Assembly (NCBI RefSeq): GCF_000230895.2
Contig: NC_016604.1
Location: 1,364,001-1,428,000 of the forward strand
DNA length: 64,000 nucleotides
Source of the DNA: Mycolicibacterium rhodesiae NBB3
GTDB lineage: Bacteria; Actinomycetota; Actinomycetes; Mycobacteriales; Mycobacteriaceae
Reading direction: 5' to 3'
Both the position numbers and the translations under genes were made by a program. The notes under the pieces were generated by a model. That model was given only the letters and a program-made list of their open reading frames with translations. It was not told where the DNA came from and did no database searches. Below are positions 45,775 to 55,811 of this stretch, piece after piece (the first letter of the stretch is position 1; each line of letters begins with the position of its first letter).

Positions 45775-47805
45775 GTGACGGGCACCGCAGGTGCGACGGA
45801 CCAGGTCACCTCGAGCCCGCGCCTGTCGCGAGCTGATGTTGCGTCAGGCCCCCCGCATTTCCGCATAGCCGGGTGGCGGATCCCCGACGCTGTATTCATC
45901 ATCGCGATGCTGCTCGTCTTGGCCGTGGTGACGGCGATCACCCTGAAACTCCAGCCGTCGGGCCTATTGACGCCGCCATGGTCGCCGGCCTCGGGCGTCG
46001 CCCTGGGCCTGGGCATCTGTTTTCGTCGCAAGTACACCTGGATGCTTGCGCTGGCCGTTGCCGCCGTAAACCTGCCGATCTTGGTGTGGTTGGGACGGCC
46101 TGCGCCCCTCGCTGCCGCGTTGGTCGCGGCCCTAGCCGTCGAGATGGTTGTCGGCACGTTACTCCTTCGCGGTCGTCAGGACAGCCGACCGCGCTTGTAC
46201 ACCCCGCGTGATCTGGCCAGGTTTCTGGTGATCGCGCTGATCTCGACGACGCTCTACGGCGTACTGGCCGCCGCCGCCTTTTATCTGCTCGGGAATCCGG
46301 CCGGGGCCGTGGAAACGCTCCAGACCGGTGTGCTCAAGCACATGGCGGGAATGGCGCTTCTCACTCCGTTGCTCATGGCACCGACCCACCGCAAACAGCA
46401 GGCAGGCTATGCCGAGACGGTGGGTCACATCATCTGGACAATGGGAACCGCCACCGGTGTGTTCATCTTCAACCACACGCTGTTGCCGTTGGCGTTCATC
46501 ACCTTTCCGTCCTTGGTGGCCGCGGCGCTTCGACTATCGACTCGGCAGCTGTCGCTCATCCTCGTGGGAGTTGCGAGTATCGCATCGCACGGCAGCGTGA
46601 ACGGTTTGGGCCCATTCGCATTCGACCAACTGGGTGGGCCGGCGGGAGTTGCCTTGCTACAGGGCTATCAGTTATCGATAGTTGCGGTCTTACTCACACT
46701 GTCCCTTGTTGTGGGATCCGAGCGGGAGACGTCATCGCGGCTGCACGAGAGCGAGGAGTTGTTCCGTAAGAGCTTCAACTCCTCGGTCGCCGGAAAACTC
46801 ATGGCCGTCCGTACCACCAACCAATGGATCGTCGAACGCGCCAACCCCTCGGCGCGGGATCTCCTGTCGGGACTGCGTCAGGGAATGCGCAACCTCGAGT
46901 CGTTGATGGGAGTCGACGCTGTCGCCCGACTTTCGGAGAGCGCCGATTCTCTCGTCGGCGACAACGCGCGCATCACAGTGCAATTGGCCGATGGACGCAG
47001 CCTCAACGTCAGCATGGCCGTGATCGGCGAGAAACCCGAAGGCACACAGTTCGTGCTGCACTTTCACGATGTCACCGAATCGGAGCGGCTACGTCAACTC
47101 GAACTGGAGGAGATCAACCGGGCCGCCGAGATTCAACGTGCACTGTTGCCGGACAAACTGCCTGCGACCCCGGGGTGGACCATCGGCGCTTACACGGCCC
47201 CGGCCAGGCAGATCGGCGGCGACTTCTACGACGTGCGCGTGCATGAGGCTGCCATCGCCCTCAGCCTCGGCGACGTCATGGGTAAGGGGATGGACGCCGG
47301 CATGCTTGCCGCCGCGACACGCATCGCGCTGCGGTCGCTCGATCCCGACAGCAGCCCTTCGGTTGTCGTGACTCGTGCCGCCAACATCCTCGACGGCGAT
47401 CTGCGTCGGATCAGCGCATTCGTCACCTTGGTCTACGTTCGGGTCGACATGGAGTCGGGTGACTTCCGAATCACCGACGCCGGGCACGGATTGCACTTTG
47501 TCGTGCGGACCGCTTCCGGCCGAGTCGAACGGTTGGAGTCCCGCGACATGCCGCTGGGACTGGGCGACAGGTGGCGGGAAACCGGCGACAGCTTGCACCC
47601 CGGAGACATGATCTTGCTCGTCAGCGACGGCGTACTCGATCGGTGGGGCGGGTCGTTGGAGGGGCTCGAAGTCGCGATCGCGCAGTTCGCCAATCGCGAT
47701 GGAGTGACACCCCAGGCAGTTGTGGACTCTCTGTGCGCCGACGCGCGCGATATGGTCGATGACAGTGACGACATCACGGCCGTGGCGCTGTCCCGTACCG
47801 CATGA
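45775..47805 (+). CDS. MASE1-type membrane sensor with PP2C (RsbU/SpoIIE) phosphatase
   Basis: A 676-residue membrane phosphatase. Residues about 35-310 are eight or so spans of MASE1 type (LTPPWSPASGVALGLGI). A PAS-like region follows (SFNSSVAGKLMAVR, LHFHDVTESERLRQLE). The last 240 residues are a SpoIIE phosphatase (EIQRALLPDKLP, QIGGDFYDV, LGDVMGKGMDAGM, DITDAGHG-like, LVSDGVLDR, DDITAV) with the metal-binding Asp residues. It should dephosphorylate the STAS protein when its membrane domain senses a signal, completing the V/W/U partner switch. Confidence 0.9.
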   Translation: MTGTAGATDQVTSSPRLSRADVASGPPHFRIAGWRIPDAVFIIAMLLVLAVVTAITLKLQPSGLLTPPWSPASGVALGLGICFRRKYTWMLALAVAAVNLPILVWLGRPAPLAAALVAALAVEMVVGTLLLRGRQDSRPRLYTPRDLARFLVIALISTTLYGVLAAAAFYLLGNPAGAVETLQTGVLKHMAGMALLTPLLMAPTHRKQQAGYAETVGHIIWTMGTATGVFIFNHTLLPLAFITFPSLVAAALRLSTRQLSLILVGVASIASHGSVNGLGPFAFDQLGGPAGVALLQGYQLSIVAVLLTLSLVVGSERETSSRLHESEELFRKSFNSSVAGKLMAVRTTNQWIVERANPSARDLLSGLRQGMRNLESLMGVDAVARLSESADSLVGDNARITVQLADGRSLNVSMAVIGEKPEGTQFVLHFHDVTESERLRQLELEEINRAAEIQRALLPDKLPATPGWTIGAYTAPARQIGGDFYDVRVHEAAIALSLGDVMGKGMDAGMLAAATRIALRSLDPDSSPSVVVTRAANILDGDLRRISAFVTLVYVRVDMESGDFRITDAGHGLHFVVRTASGRVERLESRDMPLGLGDRWRETGDSLHPGDMILLVSDGVLDRWGGSLEGLEVAIAQFANRDGVTPQAVVDSLCADARDMVDDSDDITAVALSRTA

Positions 47806-47818
47806 CGGGCTCGCTCGC

Positions 47819-48520
47819 CTAGCTGAAATGCGTGTTGGGCCTGGCCAATTGCACACCGTCGACGGCGATGTCGACCTTCTCGTTGTAGAACGCGATCATG
47901 TTCGCGATCGATGCCACCGCCGGTAACGGTGTCGCGTAGGTCCAAGCGAGGTCGGCCACCAACCCATCCGCGACGCGGGCCGACCAGTAACCCGACGTGA
48001 CCCCCTTGTAGGGACACAGGGTCTGTGTGGTCGACGGTTCAAGATGCTCGAATGTCACGTCGGTACGGTCGATGTAATAGCGGGTCGGCAATCCGGTCTC
48101 GAAAAGCAGTACCGGGCAGCGGGTTTCGGCCAACTGCACACCGTCTAGCGCGACCGCGATATGCCGGTGGGACCGCAGCGCATCCACTCGCGAATACGGG
48201 TTTCTCGGGTGCCCGTAGATCGGTTCGTCCTCCTCGAACCAGTCCAGAGTGTCCCATCGAAAACGGACATGCCCCGCGTGAGCACCGTCGTCGAACACTC
48301 GGGCCGCCGGAATGTCACCCAGTATGTCGGCGCGGACATCCGAGAGTGGAATGTAGTACTGGGGGTAATACGGCACCTCCCACACATAGCGCGCCGAGGT
48401 CGTGTCGAAAACGAGCTCAGATCCCAGGAAGCCGCGGACCCGCCGTGGAGACGGTTCGATGCGACCGCGAACCGCGGCCATCTGCGGGTAATCGGCATCC
48501 GACTTCGGCGGTGTGGTCAT
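47819..48520 (-). CDS. DUF427 domain protein (two-domain)
   Basis: A 233-residue protein with two copies of the DUF427 beta fold (VPYYPQYYIPLSDVR in the first, TRYYIDRTDVTFEHLEPS and CPYKGVTSGYWSA in the second). Family members are widespread in actinobacteria with no agreed function. The ATG has TAGTCT (48527-48532) 6 nt upstream and no ribosome site. It converges on the phosphatase gene. Confidence 0.88.
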   Translation of the reverse strand: MTTPPKSDADYPQMAAVRGRIEPSPRRVRGFLGSELVFDTTSARYVWEVPYYPQYYIPLSDVRADILGDIPAARVFDDGAHAGHVRFRWDTLDWFEEDEPIYGHPRNPYSRVDALRSHRHIAVALDGVQLAETRCPVLLFETGLPTRYYIDRTDVTFEHLEPSTTQTLCPYKGVTSGYWSARVADGLVADLAWTYATPLPAVASIANMIAFYNEKVDIAVDGVQLARPNTHFS

Positions 48521-48647
48521 GCCGACAGACTAGGCGCGCGACATTTCGCAACACATTATTGATCTTGATTTTTCCCGCTTTCGGAGCGCCTCTCCGGTAC
48601 CGTTAGCACCGCTTTTCCGTCCTAATGGCCTTAAAAGGAAGACGACG

Positions 48648-48968
48648 ATGACACAACCACCGCCTGGCAACTACCCGCCTCCGCAACCGCAGGGCGCGCA
48701 GCCAAGCACACACCTGGTGTTCGCCATTCTGACGACATTGTTCTGCTGTCTCCCGTTCGGCGTCGTCTCGATCGTCAAGGCGGCCCAGGTCAACGGTCTC
48801 TGGGCCTCTGGCCGGTACGCAGAAGCTCAGGAAGCCTCCGCCTCGGCGAAGAAATGGGCGATGTGGAGCCTGATCGCGGGCATCATCGTGTTCGTCATCT
48901 ACGGCATCCTGATTGCCGTCGGCGCGGTGAACATGGACTTCGACACCTCGACCACCACCGAATACTGA
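48648..48968 (+). CDS. CD225/dispanin-family small membrane protein
   Basis: A 106-residue protein: a Pro/Gln-rich N-terminus, a first hydrophobic segment with CC (VFAILTTLFCCLPFGVVSIV), the conserved KAAQVNGLWASGRYAEAQEAS loop, and a second span. This is the dispanin (interferon-induced transmembrane-like) fold found in bacteria. A ribosome site (aaaaggaag) precedes the ATG. A DUF2752 gene follows directly; the two families often occur together, and a joint role is inferred. Confidence 0.88.
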   Translation: MTQPPPGNYPPPQPQGAQPSTHLVFAILTTLFCCLPFGVVSIVKAAQVNGLWASGRYAEAQEASASAKKWAMWSLIAGIIVFVIYGILIAVGAVNMDFDTSTTTEY

Positions 48969-48991
48969 CTTCACCGCAGCTTCGGCACAGC

Positions 48992-49396
48992 GTGCCTGTC
49001 CGCCTCGGCGGCCCCCTTCTGGTGGGTGCCGTGGCGGCAGGTGCGTGTGCGGTGATCTGGGTCGCCGACCCGACGACGCCGGGCGGATTCTTACCCGTAT
49101 GCCCGACGAAAGCGCTTCTGGGCATTGACTGTCCGGGGTGCGGCACACTGCGGATGATCTACTCACTTCTGCACTTCGATTTTCTGGCCGCTGTGCGGTT
49201 CAACGCCCTCGCCCTCGTGGCAGTGGCATTCCTGTTCGTCGCCTACGGAATGTGGACGTACGGCCGCGTCATCGGCCGCAAGGTTGGGGGCTGGCAGAAC
49301 CACCGCTGGGCAGCCGTCGTGACGATGATGCTCGTCACGGTGTGGTTCGTGGTGCGTAACCTGCCATTCGCGCCGTTCACATCATTGCGGGTGTGA
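48992..49396 (+). CDS. DUF2752 membrane protein
   Basis: About 134 residues with three spans and the family core CPTKALLGIDCPGCGTLRMI (a CPxK...CPGCG pattern), then a loop and the last two spans. The start is GTG 48992, 24 bases after the dispanin stop; no ATG is available in frame. Function unknown. Confidence 0.83.
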   Translation: MPVRLGGPLLVGAVAAGACAVIWVADPTTPGGFLPVCPTKALLGIDCPGCGTLRMIYSLLHFDFLAAVRFNALALVAVAFLFVAYGMWTYGRVIGRKVGGWQNHRWAAVVTMMLVTVWFVVRNLPFAPFTSLRV

Positions 49397-49406
49397 GCAC
49401 CCGAAC

Positions 49407-50735
49407 CTATTGACGCAGTGCATGATCGACGCTGCGAATCGCCAAAGCCGCCGCGGTCAGCGTCGGGTTGACCGCCAGTGCGGTCGGGATCACTCCGACC
49501 GTGGCGAGGTAGACGTCCCGCGTTCCCCATACCCGCCCGACATTGTCGGTCACCGAGGTCCCGTCATCGACGGCACCCATCCGGCAGGTGCCCATCACAT
49601 GCGCGAACCCGAGGTCCATCCATTGAGGTTCCAGCCCTGCGCGAAACCGGCCGAGCGCAGCGGCGAGCCGGTGCTGGTCGGCGGCAACGGCATCCATGCG
49701 GGCACGGTCGTCGGCGCGCAGCGGAACGTCGAAGCGCACGCCGCCGTCGTCGTCGAGCGCCATGGTGTTCTCGGGATGGTTGTCCACCGGGCAGAACGAC
49801 TGAATCTCCACAAGCCGATTGCTCGCGACGTCGACATCGGGAGGCCGTGCCGGGCTCGGACAGGTATCGCGCAGGATCATCGTGTTCCACGGCGCGGCGG
49901 CCGTCGGCGGGATCTGCAGCCGGGGCGGAATATCGTAACCGTCAGCGCGGCAGAGGCTTTCCTCGAGAACCAACTGCGAGAACAGCACCGGATGATAGGT
50001 GAGGTGTGTGCCGAGCGCTGCGGATCCCAATCCGGAGCGGCGCAACAGCAGCGGTGTGTCGAAGGCGCCCGCGGCCACCACGACGACGTCGGCTTCGAGG
50101 TGCTCGCCGTCGGCGAGTTCGACACCCGCAGTATGTTCTCCGTCGGAAACGATGCAGCGCACCTCGCCCGTCTGGATGCTCACGTCAGTGCCGGCGAGAA
50201 CGTCCTGCGATGCAACGTAGTGGACGGTGGAGGCGTCCACGAGTCGTCCCGCCATTGGCTGCCCGACGATTTCGCGGCCGTCGCCGGTGAGTGGAGCGCG
50301 TAGCCGTTCGACGATGCATCGTTGACGCACCGAGGCGTCGAACGTATCGGAGTGGACGTCGAGGTAGTGTTCGGCGTCGCCGAGATAGCGATCCCACTCG
50401 TCCTCCGGCATAACCGGCCACAGTTCGAACGGCGCGGGCCGCGGGCAGTTGTTCGTCCAGAGCACACCCTGACCGCCGACCGCGGTGGTCGTCGATGCAC
50501 CGGGCAGTCCGGCCGGAGGCGCCGCATCATCGAAATACCGGAAATAGCCCGCGATTCCGGAGAAGTAGGAGTCCGGGTCGTGTTGGAAGCGATTCACATT
50601 ACGCACATGGCTGGCCGGTGGGTCCGAAATCGGTTGGCCCGCTTCCAGGAGCGCCACCTCCTGCCCCGCGTCGAAGAATCGGCGTGCGGCCACGGCTCCG
50701 ATCGGACCGCTGCCGACGACGATCGCGCGACGCAT
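49407..50735 (-). CDS. GMC-family FAD-dependent oxidoreductase
   Basis: A 442-residue flavoprotein. The FAD motif is VVGSGPIGAVAARRFF at the N-terminus. STTTAVGGQGVLWTNNCPR matches the GMC substrate loop, and the C-terminal GTCRMGAVDDGTSVTDN and VNPTLTAAALAIRS are the usual GMC_oxred_C ends. It probably oxidises an alcohol, such as a sugar or cholesterol-type substrate, and is shorter than typical GMC enzymes. It starts 4 bases after the upstream kinase stop, so it is probably in one operon with it. Confidence 0.87.
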   Translation of the reverse strand: MRRAIVVGSGPIGAVAARRFFDAGQEVALLEAGQPISDPPASHVRNVNRFQHDPDSYFSGIAGYFRYFDDAAPPAGLPGASTTTAVGGQGVLWTNNCPRPAPFELWPVMPEDEWDRYLGDAEHYLDVHSDTFDASVRQRCIVERLRAPLTGDGREIVGQPMAGRLVDASTVHYVASQDVLAGTDVSIQTGEVRCIVSDGEHTAGVELADGEHLEADVVVVAAGAFDTPLLLRRSGLGSAALGTHLTYHPVLFSQLVLEESLCRADGYDIPPRLQIPPTAAAPWNTMILRDTCPSPARPPDVDVASNRLVEIQSFCPVDNHPENTMALDDDGGVRFDVPLRADDRARMDAVAADQHRLAAALGRFRAGLEPQWMDLGFAHVMGTCRMGAVDDGTSVTDNVGRVWGTRDVYLATVGVIPTALAVNPTLTAAALAIRSVDHALRQ

Positions 50736-50739
50736 CGTG

Positions 50740-52896
50740 CTAGGGGTTGCGGACGCAGTCGTAGGTCAGCGGCACGTCCGGCCCGAGTTCGACCACCTCG
50801 AACGCATCGGGGGTGATCGCGCTGAAGGTATCCGAGGCGATGCCCAGATCCGCCCACTTGGCGGTGCTGGTCCTGTCGTCGGCGAACGTGAGCGGTACCT
50901 GGCCACCGTCGGCCAGCAGCATCCCGTGGGTCTTCAGGGCCGTGATCACCACCTTCTGCGAGTCGGTGTAACCCGAGTCGTCGAAGTCGGCCTTGAGCCG
51001 GAAACGCACACCGTATGGCGGCGCATTGTCATCGGTGCTTTCCGGGCCGCCTGCGTGGCTGGCGGGATGCACGTAGACCTCTGCCCGCATCCGGTCGTTG
51101 GGCAGGATGAACCGGATCGCATGATCGATTGAGCCCGAGGCGACTTCGTCGGCCGTCGGTGTCATGGCGGCGATCGGGAAGCCCCCGGCATCCGCGCTGG
51201 TGCACTGGTCGCCTCGCAGGTTCTCCGGGTACTCCTTGTTCAGGTCCCAGATGAAGAAGGCCTGCGCCTTGAGGGCGTCCCCCTCCTTCGTCGAATGGTA
51301 TGTCTCGTACAGCTTCTGACCGTCGCGGTCGACGACGAGCAGTTGACAGTCACCCTGACCCTCGGTGTTGCCCGACGGGTCGCATTGAAGATCCGTCGAT
51401 CCACCGATGTTGGCGTTATCCGGCACCGGCATCTCCGCGGGCACAGCATCGCAGTCCGGACCGCCGCCGCAGTAGTCTTCGGTGCCGACGACCTGCATCC
51501 GAGGCGTGTTCTGATCGGCGAAGAAGACCGCGTTGGAGAAGTCGATCTGCAGTCTGTTCTCCGTACCCCAACCGCCCGCAGCGTTGAGCGCACCGATGAT
51601 CGCGTCGCTGCGGTCGGACTTCGCCGCACCGGAGACGTCGACGGTCCAGGGCTGGGTCCCGTTGAACATCGCACCGGCGGGCGCGGCCTGCGGTACGGAC
51701 GGCGGCGCCCCCGGTGACGACGACCCCGACGGCGACGACCCCGACGATGCGCTGCCGCCCGATGGCGAGTCGGAGTCACCGGTGAACGCGATGACGGCGA
51801 CCACCGCCACGATCACCACGACGACCGCGGCGCCCGCGGCCAGCAGGATGTTCCTGCGCCGACCCGACGGCGGGGCCGCAGGTGCGGGTGGCTCGGCCGG
51901 CCGGGGCGGTACCTGATCGGTCGGCGTCCGGTACTGCGTCGCGGCGGCGAATGCCGCGGGGTCGGGCTGGCGAAGCCGTTCAGTGGGGTCCGCGGGCGGG
52001 CCCGCCACGGTCGGACCGGGGCGGTGCACCTGCTGGGTGGGCTGCGACGTCCACAGCGGCGGTGCGGCCTGGGTGTGATCCGTCGCGCCGCCGACCGCTG
52101 CCCGGGCCGCGGTTGCGAGGTCTTTCGTCGAGGCGTAGCGCTGTTCGGGTTCCTTGGCCATGCCGGTCGTGATGACCTCATCCATCGCCCGCGGGACCTG
52201 CGGCCGCACCGTCGATGGCTGCGGAGGCGGCTGGAGCATGTGCGCGGTGGCGATCTGCTCGAGAGTCTTTGCGGGAAAGGGTGATTCACCGGTCAGCGCT
52301 TCGTACAGCACGCAGGTGAGCGCATATACGTCGGCGCGCGCATCCGCCGCGCCGGTCGAGAAGCGCTCCGGCGCCATGTAGGCCCAGGTCCCTACCGCGG
52401 CTCCCGTGTCGGTGAGCCCGGCTTCGCCTGCCGCACGCGCGATGCCGAAGTCGATCAGATAGGCGAAGTCGTCCTCGGTGACGAGAATGTTCGACGGCTT
52501 GACGTCGCGGTGCACCAGACCGATGCGGTGAGCGGCGAACAGCGCGAGCGCGATCTGCTCGATGATCTTGATGGCGCGTCGCGGAGGTAGCGGACCGGAC
52601 GCGAGCAGTGTGCCGAGGTCTTCACCCTCGATGAGCCGCATGTCCACGAACAGACGACCGTCGATCTCACCGAAGTCGTGGATCGGCACCACGTGGGGGT
52701 TGTTCAGCCCCGCCGCCGCCCGTGCCTCCCGGCGGAATCGTTCCTGGAACGTCTGATCGTTGGCCAAGTGAGCGGGCAGGACTTTCACCGCCACCACGCG
52801 GTCGGTCACCGTATCGAAGGCGCGCCAGACGTCGCCCATTCCACCCCGACCAATCAACTCGACCAGTCGATAGCGCCCGAACGGCGTGCCCTCCAC
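50740..52896 (-). CDS. Ser/Thr protein kinase with a distinct extracytoplasmic domain
   Basis: A 718-residue receptor kinase. The catalytic domain has GRGGMGDVW, VAVKVL, HRDVKPSN, DFGIA and APE, closely similar to the NHL kinase at 36.6 kb. A Pro-rich juxtamembrane region leads to one span (about 346-370). The outer ~330 residues are not PASTA, NHL or DsbG-like. They contain six cysteines (EDYCGGGPDCD, LQCDPSG, GDCQLL, GDQCTS, TYDCV) and phrases such as AFFIWDLNKEYP and EVYVHPASHAGGP that I recall from free-standing secreted proteins of unknown function. GTG 52896 is set by the ribosome site gggagg. Confidence 0.9.
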   Translation of the reverse strand: MEGTPFGRYRLVELIGRGGMGDVWRAFDTVTDRVVAVKVLPAHLANDQTFQERFRREARAAAGLNNPHVVPIHDFGEIDGRLFVDMRLIEGEDLGTLLASGPLPPRRAIKIIEQIALALFAAHRIGLVHRDVKPSNILVTEDDFAYLIDFGIARAAGEAGLTDTGAAVGTWAYMAPERFSTGAADARADVYALTCVLYEALTGESPFPAKTLEQIATAHMLQPPPQPSTVRPQVPRAMDEVITTGMAKEPEQRYASTKDLATAARAAVGGATDHTQAAPPLWTSQPTQQVHRPGPTVAGPPADPTERLRQPDPAAFAAATQYRTPTDQVPPRPAEPPAPAAPPSGRRRNILLAAGAAVVVVIVAVVAVIAFTGDSDSPSGGSASSGSSPSGSSSPGAPPSVPQAAPAGAMFNGTQPWTVDVSGAAKSDRSDAIIGALNAAGGWGTENRLQIDFSNAVFFADQNTPRMQVVGTEDYCGGGPDCDAVPAEMPVPDNANIGGSTDLQCDPSGNTEGQGDCQLLVVDRDGQKLYETYHSTKEGDALKAQAFFIWDLNKEYPENLRGDQCTSADAGGFPIAAMTPTADEVASGSIDHAIRFILPNDRMRAEVYVHPASHAGGPESTDDNAPPYGVRFRLKADFDDSGYTDSQKVVITALKTHGMLLADGGQVPLTFADDRTSTAKWADLGIASDTFSAITPDAFEVVELGPDVPLTYDCVRNP

Positions 52897-52972
52897 GGAA
52901 CCTCCCGAAATTGCGGCTTGCGAAACGATAAGCCGCAACGACGCGCTTGGGGGCGGAAAGCTGCCGGGGCCG

Positions 52973-55801
52973 TCAGACGCCAGTGGAGACTGGCGCGGTT
53001 CGGGACGGCCGGCTCCTGACGAGCTGTGGCCACCAGAACCATCTGCCGAACATCGCCGCGATGGCCGGGGTCATGAACGACCGCACGATCAGGGTGTCGA
53101 ACAGCAGGCCCAGTGCGATGGTGGTGCCGACCTGACCCATGATGCGCAACTCACTGAAGGCGAATGACGCCATCGTGGCCGCGAAGACCAGCCCGGCCGA
53201 GGTCACCACCGATCCGGTGCCCGACATCGCGCGGATGATGCCGGTCTTCAGGCCACCGGGGATCTCCTCTTTGAATCGCGACACCAGCAGCAGGTTGTAG
53301 TCCGAACCCACGGCGAGCAGCAGGATCACCGACATCGCCAGCACCATCCAGTGCAGTTCGATACCCAGCAGATGCTGCCAGAGCAGCACCGAGAGGCCAA
53401 ATGAGGCGCCGAGCGACAGCAGCACCGTTCCCACGATGACGAACGCCGCGATCACACTGCGCGTGATCACCAGCATGATGATGAAAATCAATGCCACTGC
53501 GGCGATTCCGGCGATCACCAGGTCGAAGTTCGAGCCGTCTCGCATGTCCTTATAGGTGGCGGCGGTACCGGCCAGCATGACGGTCGATCCCTCGAGAGGC
53601 GTGCCCTTGATTGCCTCTTTCGCGGCCTTCTTGATGGCATTGACGCGTTCGATGCCCTCCTCGGTGGCGGGATCGCCGTCGTGGCTGATGATGAAGCGGA
53701 CTTCCTTACCGTCGGGGGAGATGAAGTTCTTGATGCCGCGCTTGAAGTCCTCGTTGGCAAACACCTCCGGTGGCAGGTAGAACGAATCGTCGTTCATCGA
53801 CGTGTCGAACGCCTCCCCCATCGCCGACGAGTTCTCCTGCAGCGCAGCCATCTGATCCTGCATGCCCTTCTGGGTGGCATACATCGTCAGCATCATCGTC
53901 TTCATCGTCTTCATGGTTTCGATCTGCTGCGGCATCAGCGCGACGAGTTGCGGCATCAGCGCGTCGAGGCGTTCCAGGTCGGGGAGTAAGGCCTGAACGT
54001 CTTGGGTCGTCGTGTCCACACCGTCGATGGTGTCGAACACCGACCGCATCGCGGAACACACTGGAATGTTGAAGCAGTGCGGTTCCCAGTAGAAGTAGCT
54101 GCGGACCGGCCGGAAGAAATCGTCGAAATTGGCGATGAAGTCTCGCAATTCGGCGATATCGAGGGTCATGTTCTTGGTCTTGGCGACCATGCTGTGCGTG
54201 GTGTCGGCCATCTGCTGGGTCAGGTTCGACATCTGCGTCAAGGTGTCGATCGTCGTCTGTATCTCGTCGGCCTGCACCAGCATGTCTGCCATCCGGTCCT
54301 GCAGGTACTTCTGGTTCATCTGGTTGGTCGTGCCCTGCATGCTGACCTGGAACGGAATCGACGTGTGCTCGATGGGTTTGCCTTCGGGCCGAGTGATCGC
54401 CTGGACACGCGAGATACCAGGCACCCGAAAGACGGCCTTGGCGATCTTGTCGATCACCAGGAAGTCCGCGGAGTTGCGCAGATCGTGATCGCTTTCGATC
54501 AGCAGCAGTTCGGGATTCAGCCGGGCCGGGTTGAAATGTCGCTCGGCGGCGGCATATCCGACATTTGTCGGAAGGTCGTCGGGCAGGTAGTTACGCAAGT
54601 CGTAGTTCACCCGATAGCCGGGCAGTGCGAGCAGACCGACGAGCGCGAGTGCCACCGTGGCGACGAGAATCGGCCCCGGCCACCGCACGACGACGGTGCC
54701 GACGCGGCGCCACCCGCGCGATGCGATCCTTCGCTTGGGTTCGAAAAGCCCGAACCTGCTTCCCGCGACGATCACCGCGGGAGCCAGCGTGAGGGCGGCG
54801 AGCACCGCAACGAGCATCCCGATGGCACACGGCACGCCCATGGTCTGGAAGTACGGGAGCCGGGTGACACTCAGGCAGAGCATGGCACCTGCGATGGTCA
54901 GCCCGGAACCGAGCACCACGTGGGCGGTCCCGCGAAACATCGTGTAGTACGCGGCTACTCGATCCTCGCCGCTTCCCCGTGCTTCCTGGTACCTCCCGAT
55001 CGCGAAGATCGCGTAGTCGGTCCCCGCCGCGATCGCGAGCAGAGTCAGCAGGTTCACCGCGAACGTCGACAGCCCGATTATCTGGTGGTGCGCCAGAAAC
55101 GCGACGATTCCCCGGGAGGCGCCGAGTTCGACGAACACCATCAGCATGACCATGACCATGGTGACGATCGACCGGTAGACGACGGCGAGCATGACGGCGA
55201 TCACGACGAGCGTGATGATCGTGACTTTGATGACGCTCTTGTCACCCGCGTGATGCTGGTCGGCCGCCAAGGGACCGAATCCGGTGACATACACCTTCAC
55301 ACCCGGTGGAGCCGGACTGGCGTCCACGATGTCGCGAACCGCGTCGACCGATTCGTTGGCCAGTGTCTCGCCGATGTTCCCGCGCAGATAAACCTGGACG
55401 TACGCGGCCTCGCCGTCGTTGCTCTGGGCACCGGACGCCGTGAGCGGATCACCCCAGAAATCTGCGACGTGCTGCACGTGCGGGTCGGCTTCGAGCTTGT
55501 CGACCAAACCGTCGTAATAGCGGTGAGCATCCGCGCCGAGCGGCTCGTCGCCCTCGAGGACGATCATCGCGTTGGCGTCGGAGTCGAACTCCTCGAAGTC
55601 TCTGCCGACTCGCTTCATCGCGATGAACGACGGCGCATCGTGGGCGTTCATCGACACGGTGTGGGCTTGACCGACCTTCTCCAGCGAGGGCACGGCGACG
55701 TTGGAGATCGCCGTCAACGCGATCCAGCCGATGATGATGGGGACCGCGAGCACTCGGATGCCGTGGGCGATTCGCGACCGCCCGGTATCCGTCTCGGTCA
55801 T
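52973..55801 (-). CDS. MmpL-family RND lipid transporter
   Basis: A 942-residue inner-membrane transporter with 12 spans in two halves. The proton-relay motifs [16 protein letters not shown] and [15 protein letters not shown] are in place. The second periplasmic domain has a long Met/Gln/Asp-rich helical hairpin ([18 protein letters not shown] and the later [11 protein letters not shown] stretch), as in MmpL4/5-like proteins, with two cysteines (HCFNIPVC). MmpL proteins export lipids or siderophores. No mmpS gene is adjacent, so the subgroup and cargo are uncertain. ATG 55801 is preferred. Confidence 0.93.
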   Translation of the reverse strand: MTETDTGRSRIAHGIRVLAVPIIIGWIALTAISNVAVPSLEKVGQAHTVSMNAHDAPSFIAMKRVGRDFEEFDSDANAMIVLEGDEPLGADAHRYYDGLVDKLEADPHVQHVADFWGDPLTASGAQSNDGEAAYVQVYLRGNIGETLANESVDAVRDIVDASPAPPGVKVYVTGFGPLAADQHHAGDKSVIKVTIITLVVIAVMLAVVYRSIVTMVMVMLMVFVELGASRGIVAFLAHHQIIGLSTFAVNLLTLLAIAAGTDYAIFAIGRYQEARGSGEDRVAAYYTMFRGTAHVVLGSGLTIAGAMLCLSVTRLPYFQTMGVPCAIGMLVAVLAALTLAPAVIVAGSRFGLFEPKRRIASRGWRRVGTVVVRWPGPILVATVALALVGLLALPGYRVNYDLRNYLPDDLPTNVGYAAAERHFNPARLNPELLLIESDHDLRNSADFLVIDKIAKAVFRVPGISRVQAITRPEGKPIEHTSIPFQVSMQGTTNQMNQKYLQDRMADMLVQADEIQTTIDTLTQMSNLTQQMADTTHSMVAKTKNMTLDIAELRDFIANFDDFFRPVRSYFYWEPHCFNIPVCSAMRSVFDTIDGVDTTTQDVQALLPDLERLDALMPQLVALMPQQIETMKTMKTMMLTMYATQKGMQDQMAALQENSSAMGEAFDTSMNDDSFYLPPEVFANEDFKRGIKNFISPDGKEVRFIISHDGDPATEEGIERVNAIKKAAKEAIKGTPLEGSTVMLAGTAATYKDMRDGSNFDLVIAGIAAVALIFIIMLVITRSVIAAFVIVGTVLLSLGASFGLSVLLWQHLLGIELHWMVLAMSVILLLAVGSDYNLLLVSRFKEEIPGGLKTGIIRAMSGTGSVVTSAGLVFAATMASFAFSELRIMGQVGTTIALGLLFDTLIVRSFMTPAIAAMFGRWFWWPQLVRSRPSRTAPVSTGV

Positions 55802-55811
55802 GCCGGGCAGT

